From assembly GCA_900554345.1 (NCBI GenBank), contig USHH01000120.1, positions 1 to 6,992 of the forward strand: 6,992 nt of DNA, read 5' to 3'. The position numbers were made by a program, and so were the translations under genes. Positions 1 to 3,998 of the stretch are shown one piece after another. Source of the stretch: an uncultured Bacteroidales bacterium (GTDB taxonomy: Bacteria > Bacteroidota > Bacteroidia > Bacteroidales > Muribaculaceae). The notes beneath the pieces were generated by a model. It saw only the letters and a program-made list of their open reading frames with translations, was not told the origin of the DNA and did not search any database. Each line of letters starts with the position of its first letter. Within the stretch, counting starts at the first letter, position 1.

Positions 1-798
1 GTGACGGCTGCCGACTCTGTGGAATGGCTGAAGGAAAGCCGGGAGCGGTTTGACGCCATATTCATCGATCCGGCGCGGCGTTCGGCCGGAGGAGGGAGGG
101 TCTATGCGTTTTCCGACTGCGTGCCCGACATCACGTCGATCATGGACATGCTTCTTGGCCATGCGCCACAGGTTGTGGTGAAATGCTCTCCGATGCTCGA
201 CGTGGCGCAGGTGAGGCACGAGCTTCCGGGCGTCACGCAGCTGCATGCCGTAGGGGTAAAGGGGGAATGCAAGGAGCTGCTGGCGGTCGTCGACCGCGAC
301 GCCACAGGATATAGGGAGACGGCCGTGGAGCTCGACACCGACGGACACATTATATGGAAGATGGAGCTGAATCCTGACTCAGACCCCGGCATCCGGTATC
401 TCGGGGGGACGCCGGGGCCGGGGCAATGGCTCTACGAGCCGGATGCCACTGTCATGAAATTCCAGCCCTGGAGAGAGCTCTCGGAGCGCTATCCGGCTCT
501 GGCCAAGGCCGCACGCTCCACCCATCTTTTTCTGGGCGAGGAGCTTTATGATGATTTTCCGGGAAGGATATTCCGCATCGGGGACATCGTCGATAAGAAA
601 AAGCTGCGCGCCTTGAAAGGCACGCAGCTCAATGTCGCTGTGAGAAACTATCCCGAGACGGCCGACTCACTGCGCCGGAGATATCATATCGGCGACGGCG
701 GCGAGGGCTTTCTTTACGGCTTCAGCACGGGGGCGGGGAAACACCTCGCGCTGTGCCGGCGCCATCAGAAGCGGAATCCTGCCGAGAGCACTATCTGA
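1..798 (+). CDS. PG_1098-type THUMP-like, class I SAM methyltransferase-like protein (5' truncated)
   Basis: This is the C-terminal 265 residues of a cytoplasmic protein whose reading frame is open from the first base, so the GTG at position 1 is probably internal and the N-terminal part of the methyltransferase fold lies outside the window. Visible features are an FDAIFIDPARRS segment (residues 17-28), resembling the motif IV strand of class I SAM-dependent methyltransferases, and KCSPMLD at 61-67, both as in the Bacteroidota PG_1098 family. Residues about 105-155 fit the ferredoxin-like insert of that family. Residues about 160-262, with NVAVRNYPETADSLRRR at 211-227 and a Gly-rich turn at 231-245, fit its THUMP-like C-terminal domain. 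THUMP domains usually bind RNA, so an RNA methylation role is plausible, but the substrate is unknown. The family assignment is from recall. The 3' end overlaps the convergent outer membrane protein gene by 34 bases, and I see no intrinsic terminator after it. Confidence 0.8.
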   Translation: MTAADSVEWLKESRERFDAIFIDPARRSAGGGRVYAFSDCVPDITSIMDMLLGHAPQVVVKCSPMLDVAQVRHELPGVTQLHAVGVKGECKELLAVVDRDATGYRETAVELDTDGHIIWKMELNPDSDPGIRYLGGTPGPGQWLYEPDATVMKFQPWRELSERYPALAKAARSTHLFLGEELYDDFPGRIFRIGDIVDKKKLRALKGTQLNVAVRNYPETADSLRRRYHIGDGGEGFLYGFSTGAGKHLALCRRHQKRNPAESTI

Positions 799-2471
799 TG
801 GTTGGAGAGGGAGAGAGCGGAAGTGGGACTCGGTATGCCTGGATTGGCGGGGTCTGACGTATATGCGTGATAGTCTGCGTCGAGATGCTTGTAGACATAG
901 GCAAGGTCGACATAGAATTTCTGATATCTGTAGCCGAGACCGCCGGTGATGTAGTTTGTGGTCTTGTTGAAGGTATAGTTGGGCATCGTGCCGGAGGTGT
1001 AGATTATCTCCCTCCCCTCTCTCGCCTCCGACTTCACGGGCGACGACACGTAGGAATAACCGGCGCGGACGCTGAACTGCGGAGTGACGCGGAACTCGGC
1101 GCCGACGCGCAGCGTGTTCTGGCTGCAGTAATACTGCTTTATGTCGTTGTTGGTGTCATAGTATGGGTCGTTGGAAGGAGCCATCGGAGCTGGCTGCTTA
1201 CCCTTGCTGTACCATGGATCTCCCCAGTCGTCCCAGCCGTAGTCCCAGTCGTCCCAGCCGTCATAGCCGTAGTTGGAGGGCTGTGAGAAGCGCATGGCGT
1301 GATAAGGCTGCCACTCATAGTCGGCTGAGAGTATGAAGCGTCCGCCGATCACGCCGGCGATGCTTGCGATGACACGCCAGGGGCTGCGGAAGTTCATGCT
1401 GTTGTAAGCCATTTTCCCGTTATTGGTCCGGGCATCGCGTGTTGCGCCTCCGTCATAGCTGTAGCTGAGCTGCCCGGCGAAGTTCTCCGTAAGCGAATAC
1501 CAGGTAGGGGTGTGGAATGCGAAGCCGAGACGCAGCTCCTGGATAGGCTTGACGATAATGCCGAGCTGATAGTTGAAGCCTGAGCCGTTGGCGTTGTAGT
1601 AGTTGCTTAGGCCGGTGTCGGCGGTGCCGTTGACGAGCGTGTTGTGGCCACCGGGGATATCGGCGTTGTCGAGGCTCTCGCTCCAATAAGTGTCGGCGGT
1701 ATAGTTGAAATTGATGATGTCGAAGTTCATGCCCCAGAAGACGACATTGCTGATGTTGCCGCCGAGGGCGATATTGTATTCATCCACGCTTCCCTTCTCC
1801 TGGACATGGAAATATCCGTTGCCGGAAGTGCCGGAAGCCCACTGGCCGACCCAGTGGGGCCTGTCGGGATCGCCCTGGGGTGTGATCATAAATCCGTCGT
1901 AGCCGAGGATAGCGAGCCATGGAGCTGCATAGCCGCCGTCGGTCGGCTTGTAGGGATCGAAGCTGTCGGTGGTGGTGACGTCGCCCACGGTGATGTTTTC
2001 GGCGTTGGCAATGCCGGCGATGTAGTTGCTGAGCGAATTGCGCAGCCCGATACCGCCTGCATAATCACGATTGAAGGAAGCTCCTTTATTATATGTGAAG
2101 CCGATATTGAAATTTGGCATCACGGAGCTCGGGAGCCTCATCGTGAATACGCCGCCGATATTGTTGAGGAGGAATTTGGTCTGGTCGGTGGAGAGTCGGC
2201 GTCCGGAGGCATCTGAAGTAGCCCTCTGGCAGTCGAGATTGAGGGTGAAGCCGATGTCGTTGTTGCGGTAGACACCGATTCCGGCAGGGTTCTGCGAGAG
2301 CGACGACAGGTCGCCGCCGAGGGCGCCGAAGGCTCCGGCCATACCCATGAATCGGGCAGTGCCCTTCATGTCGTATTGAGAGAAATTCAGCGCGTCGACA
2401 GCGCTCTGCGCCATGAGGCCGGCCACCGAGATGGCCGAGAGGCCGGTGATGATAATTCGTTTATAGTCCAT
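765..2471 (-). CDS. FadL/OmpP1-type outer membrane beta-barrel protein
   Basis: A complete 568-residue protein of the FadL/OmpP1/TodX outer membrane transport family, which in Proteobacteria moves long-chain fatty acids and other hydrophobic compounds. In Bacteroidales such proteins are often annotated as hemin receptor or OMP transport protein, and the ligand here is unknown. Residues 1 to about 21 form a signal peptide (K4/R5, hydrophobic core, likely cleavage near LMA|Q). Residues 40-69 carry the family hallmark: ARFMGMAGAFGALGGDLSSL followed by SQNPAG (NPAG at 61-64) and GVYR. Repeated alternating aromatic strands follow, and the protein ends in SAGFRF with a terminal Phe, the usual signal for BAM-assisted insertion. 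Residues 401-420 hold a Trp/Asp/Tyr-rich tandem insert, probably in a loop. The ATG at 2471 is the only start giving a full signal peptide; there is no clear Shine-Dalgarno, only an A-rich leader. It lies 62 bp downstream of the Trp-rich protein gene and is probably co-transcribed with it. Confidence 0.9.
   Translation of the reverse strand: MDYKRIIITGLSAISVAGLMAQSAVDALNFSQYDMKGTARFMGMAGAFGALGGDLSSLSQNPAGIGVYRNNDIGFTLNLDCQRATSDASGRRLSTDQTKFLLNNIGGVFTMRLPSSVMPNFNIGFTYNKGASFNRDYAGGIGLRNSLSNYIAGIANAENITVGDVTTTDSFDPYKPTDGGYAAPWLAILGYDGFMITPQGDPDRPHWVGQWASGTSGNGYFHVQEKGSVDEYNIALGGNISNVVFWGMNFDIINFNYTADTYWSESLDNADIPGGHNTLVNGTADTGLSNYYNANGSGFNYQLGIIVKPIQELRLGFAFHTPTWYSLTENFAGQLSYSYDGGATRDARTNNGKMAYNSMNFRSPWRVIASIAGVIGGRFILSADYEWQPYHAMRFSQPSNYGYDGWDDWDYGWDDWGDPWYSKGKQPAPMAPSNDPYYDTNNDIKQYYCSQNTLRVGAEFRVTPQFSVRAGYSYVSSPVKSEAREGREIIYTSGTMPNYTFNKTTNYITGGLGYRYQKFYVDLAYVYKHLDADYHAYTSDPANPGIPSPTSALSLSNHQIVLSAGFRF
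1212..1271 (-). repeat. Tandem 21-bp repeat coding for a YGWDDW(D/G) duplication in the outer membrane protein
   Basis: An 18-base word is perfectly repeated at 1223-1240 and 1244-1261, a period of 21 bases. In the protein this gives two consecutive heptads (YGWDDWG and the preceding DGWDDWD-like copy) within residues 401-420. The period is a multiple of three, so copy-number changes would keep the frame. The stretch holds six Asp and five Trp in 20 residues and no positive charge. Confidence 0.85.
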
Positions 2472-2494
2472 GGTCTTTAATTTTTCGTCGTTGG

Positions 2495-2527
2495 CTTTAC
2501 ATCACAACATAAGAGGTGTGTGTAAAG
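2495..2527. repeat. Inverted repeat (ctttaca/tgtaaag) in the gap between the two minus-strand genes
   Basis: Arms at 2495-2501 and 2521-2527 are a perfect 7-bp inverted repeat around a 19-base spacer. With one G-U pair and a one-base bulge, three more pairs could form. It fills the gap between the stop of the Trp-rich protein gene and the start of the outer membrane protein gene. In the minus-strand transcript no U-run follows, so it does not look like a terminator for this operon. A TTTTTA run follows it only in the plus direction, where no gene reads into it. It may be an mRNA processing or stability element, or it may be chance. Confidence 0.4.
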
Positions 2528-2533
2528 TTTTTA

Positions 2534-3727
2534 TCATCTGTGTCTTCCACGTGAGCCGCCGCCACCGCCGCGGGAGCCGCCGCCGGAGCGGTGGGAACCG
2601 CCTGATCCGTAGCCGCTGCGCGAGGTGTTGTTGTAGCTTCGGTTCTGCTGGCGGGAGTTGTTGCGGTTGGTGTTGTAGCTGTTACGGTTGGTATTTGTAT
2701 TTGTGTTGTTGTTGGAGACCCCGGTCTGTCGATGGGTATTGGTATTTCGGTTGGAGACTCCCGAACCGCGGTTGGCGGCGCCTGAAGTCTGCTGCAGCGT
2801 CCTGTCCTGGGAATTGCCGAGGCCCCACCCCGACACTCTATGTCCTGCATTGTCGGTGCGTCCTACAGCGCCCTGGCCGTATCCACGATGGGTGTTTGTG
2901 ACAGGGGTTGCGTATTCCCATTTGCCGTCAGGATTCTTCACCACGCCGTTTGAGCCCTGCACTCTGTGGGGGCGTCCGTTGGAGGCACCGTTGTAGTTAT
3001 ATCCCGGGCGTGTATTCGATGCCCAACCACCGCCGGGGCCGGCGGGACGGTTGCCGTGGGGGCGATAGTCGGGTCTCGGTCCGGGGCGTCCGCCCCATCC
3101 GGGTCCCCAGCCCGGTCTCCAGTCCCATCCGGGGCCCCATCCAGGCCCCCAGCCCCAGGATGGTCCCCATGCCCATGAGGGCCCCCAGCCCCAGTTCCAG
3201 GCCGGTCCCCATGTCCATGACGGTCCCCATGCCCACGACGGCCCCCAGTTCCAGTTGAAAGAGAACCATGGATTGCCGAAGGATATGTTCCATCCGCCGT
3301 AATATGGCCAGTTATAATAACAGGGGCTGTAGCTCCAGGGAGCGAAAACCGGGACGCCGGCATTGTTGATCACCACATCCACGTTGCCATAGGAATTGGC
3401 GAGGATATCGCCGAGCAGATCGGCGTTGTCGACCACAATCGTGGGATTGTAGTATTTCTGGATCTGCTGGGTATAGACGAAGTCCTCGGCATTTCCGGTG
3501 GCCTCGCCGATGGTGTCGACCGGAGTCGGGTAATACTGGCCGCGACGGTTGTAGGCGTCTACATCCATGTCGGCCATGTTGCGTATATAGTTGGAGTTGC
3601 GTTTGGTCTGCTTGTTGGAGATGTCGCGCCTGGGATCATAGTAGATGTCGTCGTCATAGGCATTCTGGGCGAATGCGCCAAGGCAACATCCGGCAAGCAT
3701 CAGTGTGGCGAAAAGTCCGTTTCTCAT
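2534..3727 (-). CDS. Secreted low-complexity protein with Trp-Gly-Pro repeats and an Asn/Gly/Arg-rich tail
   Basis: A complete 397-residue exported protein that I cannot assign to a named function; similar low-complexity proteins occur in Bacteroidales. Residues 1-20 form a signal peptide with likely cleavage at AFA|Q. Residues 21-125 are non-repetitive, with an acidic start (DDD at 25-27), a DPRRD motif, and a segment around 93-123 (YNPTIVVDNADLLGDIL, then NVDVVINNAG) that looks like a small folded domain. Residues 130-155 are rich in Tyr/Trp/Pro. Residues 158-213 are a Trp-Gly-Pro repeat array. Residues 214-250 are Pro/Gly/Arg-rich. Residues 324-370 are dominated by Asn, Thr, Ser and Arg. 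Residues 371-397 are a Gly/Ser/Arg tail ending GSRGRHR. The mature protein has an acidic N-terminus and a strongly basic C-terminus. It is the first gene of a probable two-gene operon with the outer membrane protein, suggesting a cell-envelope or surface role. The start has no Shine-Dalgarno. Confidence 0.85.
   Translation of the reverse strand: MRNGLFATLMLAGCCLGAFAQNAYDDDIYYDPRRDISNKQTKRNSNYIRNMADMDVDAYNRRGQYYPTPVDTIGEATGNAEDFVYTQQIQKYYNPTIVVDNADLLGDILANSYGNVDVVINNAGVPVFAPWSYSPCYYNWPYYGGWNISFGNPWFSFNWNWGPSWAWGPSWTWGPAWNWGWGPSWAWGPSWGWGPGWGPGWDWRPGWGPGWGGRPGPRPDYRPHGNRPAGPGGGWASNTRPGYNYNGASNGRPHRVQGSNGVVKNPDGKWEYATPVTNTHRGYGQGAVGRTDNAGHRVSGWGLGNSQDRTLQQTSGAANRGSGVSNRNTNTHRQTGVSNNNTNTNTNRNSYNTNRNNSRQQNRSYNNTSRSGYGSGGSHRSGGGSRGGGGGSRGRHR
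2537..2758 (-). repeat. Low-complexity Asn/Thr and Gly/Ser/Arg coding tract
   Basis: Codes for residues about 324-397 of the Trp-rich protein. The first part is built from Asn-Thr alternation (NNNTNTNTNRN at 339-349) and Asn/Arg/Ser words. The end is a Gly/Ser/Arg tail with GGGGGSRG near residue 390. The composition predicts disorder and a net positive charge, and no catalytic motif is visible. Confidence 0.75.
3089..3256 (-). repeat. Degenerate 18-bp tandem repeat coding for W-G-P-x-W-x units
   Basis: Codes for residues 158-213 of the Trp-rich protein. The recurring unit is WGPSWA with variants (WGPSWT, WGPAWN, WGPSWG, then shorter GPGW units). It contains 18 Trp between residues 159 and 211. 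The DNA shows imperfect 18-base copies around words such as ggtccccatgcccatga, giving a repeat-rich tract open in several frames on both strands. Copies differ at third positions, so the array is not a fresh expansion throughout. Confidence 0.85.
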
Positions 3728-3745
3728 ATTGTCGTATTGTTGAGT

Positions 3746-3767
3746 GGGCGGCTGTCGGGGCGCGCCC
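3746..3767 (-). other. GC-rich palindrome and possible hairpin in the leader of the Trp-rich protein gene
   Basis: A perfect 10-base palindrome, gggcgcgccc, lies at 3758-3767 in otherwise AT-rich leader sequence. Its outer half can also pair as a 5-bp stem between 3763-3767 and 3746-3750, with a 12-base loop ending 18 bases before the start codon at 3727. If transcribed it could affect initiation. No function is demonstrated. Confidence 0.35.
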
Positions 3768-3842
3768 GCGTGAATAACTATCCAATCATACTCTCGTTAT
3801 ATATAATAGACACTCGGAGAGGATGAAAGTTTAAATCCGGCG

Positions 3843-3874
3843 TAAAGATAGCAAATAATCCGCCAATAAGGAAA
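3843..3874 (-). promoter_or_regulatory. Candidate promoter for the minus-strand envelope operon
   Basis: Read on the minus strand, TTTC (3874-3871) is followed after 20 bases by TATCTTTA (3850-3843). Each element is one base off the Bacteroidota TTTG / TAnnTTTG consensus, with good spacing. It would give a leader of roughly 105-110 bases before the ATG at 3727. No better match was found between here and the start codon, though AT-rich words at 3795-3810 are possible alternatives. Confidence 0.4.
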
Positions 3875-3899
3875 TTCCGGCGATATAAATCGCATTTGA

Positions 3900-3931
3900 T
3901 TTGCAACAGACGTCGATTTAGATTAATTTTG
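3900..3931 (+). promoter_or_regulatory. Predicted alaS promoter, Bacteroidota type (TTTG-N20-TAnnTTTG)
   Basis: A TTTG at 3900-3903 is followed after 20 bases by TAATTTTG at 3924-3931. This exactly matches the Bacteroidota primary-sigma consensus of a -33 TTTG and a -7 TAnnTTTG. Transcription would start near 3935-3937, giving a leader of about 62-64 bases before the alaS ATG at 3999. The spacing and both elements are seen directly; the start site is inferred. Confidence 0.7.
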
Positions 3932-3955
3932 CAGTTTGAATTGCAGGCAACTGCA
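3930..3955 (+). promoter_or_regulatory. Inverted repeat around the predicted alaS transcription start
   Basis: The words tgcagtt (3930-3936) and aactgca (3949-3955) form a perfect 7-bp inverted repeat separated by 12 bases. It begins at the end of the -7 element and covers the predicted start site. Nested inside is a second hairpin, tgcag (3942-3946) and ctgca (3951-3955), closing a GCAA tetraloop. The first could act as a DNA operator, the second as an RNA structure. Both are small and could be chance. Confidence 0.35.
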
Positions 3956-3998
3956 CACAATCGCAGAATAAACGAAGAAAAACAACATCACGACATAT

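Larger units (their letters stand above)
3728..3998. promoter_or_regulatory. AT-rich divergent intergenic region between the envelope operon and alaS
   Basis: These 271 bases separate two divergently transcribed units and are clearly more AT-rich than the flanking genes, especially 3771-3935. They should hold both promoters. I find a strong promoter match toward alaS, a weaker one toward the envelope operon, a GC-rich palindrome in the envelope-operon leader, and inverted repeats in the alaS leader. I see no believable gene here; the one minus-strand frame across 3778-3960 has no family resemblance and would overlap the promoters. Confidence 0.8.

Noticed and set aside
799..864. A terminator for the methyltransferase-like gene
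   Set aside because: No stem followed by a T-run is present, and the bases are coding on the opposite strand.
867..1286. A 139-codon plus-strand frame within the outer membrane protein gene, and another at 1644-2216
   Set aside because: Both are antisense to a well-supported barrel protein and have low-complexity Val/Gly/Ala translations typical of shadow frames.
2472..2533. A second promoter directly before the outer membrane protein gene
   Set aside because: The best TAnnTTTG-like word (TATGTTGT on the minus strand) has two mismatches in the fixed bases and no TTTG at the right distance.
3089..3256. CRISPR-like look of the repeated GC-rich words
   Set aside because: Units are about 18 bases, imperfect, directly adjacent without spacers, and in frame within a coding sequence.
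2908..3363. Several open frames on both strands across the Trp-repeat region
   Set aside because: The repeated GC-rich units lack stop codons in several frames. Only the 2534-3727 frame has a signal peptide, a consistent domain order and a plausible operon position.
3778..3960. A 60-codon minus-strand frame in the divergent intergenic region
   Set aside because: It would cover both predicted promoters, has no start context or family resemblance, and lies in AT-rich noncoding sequence.
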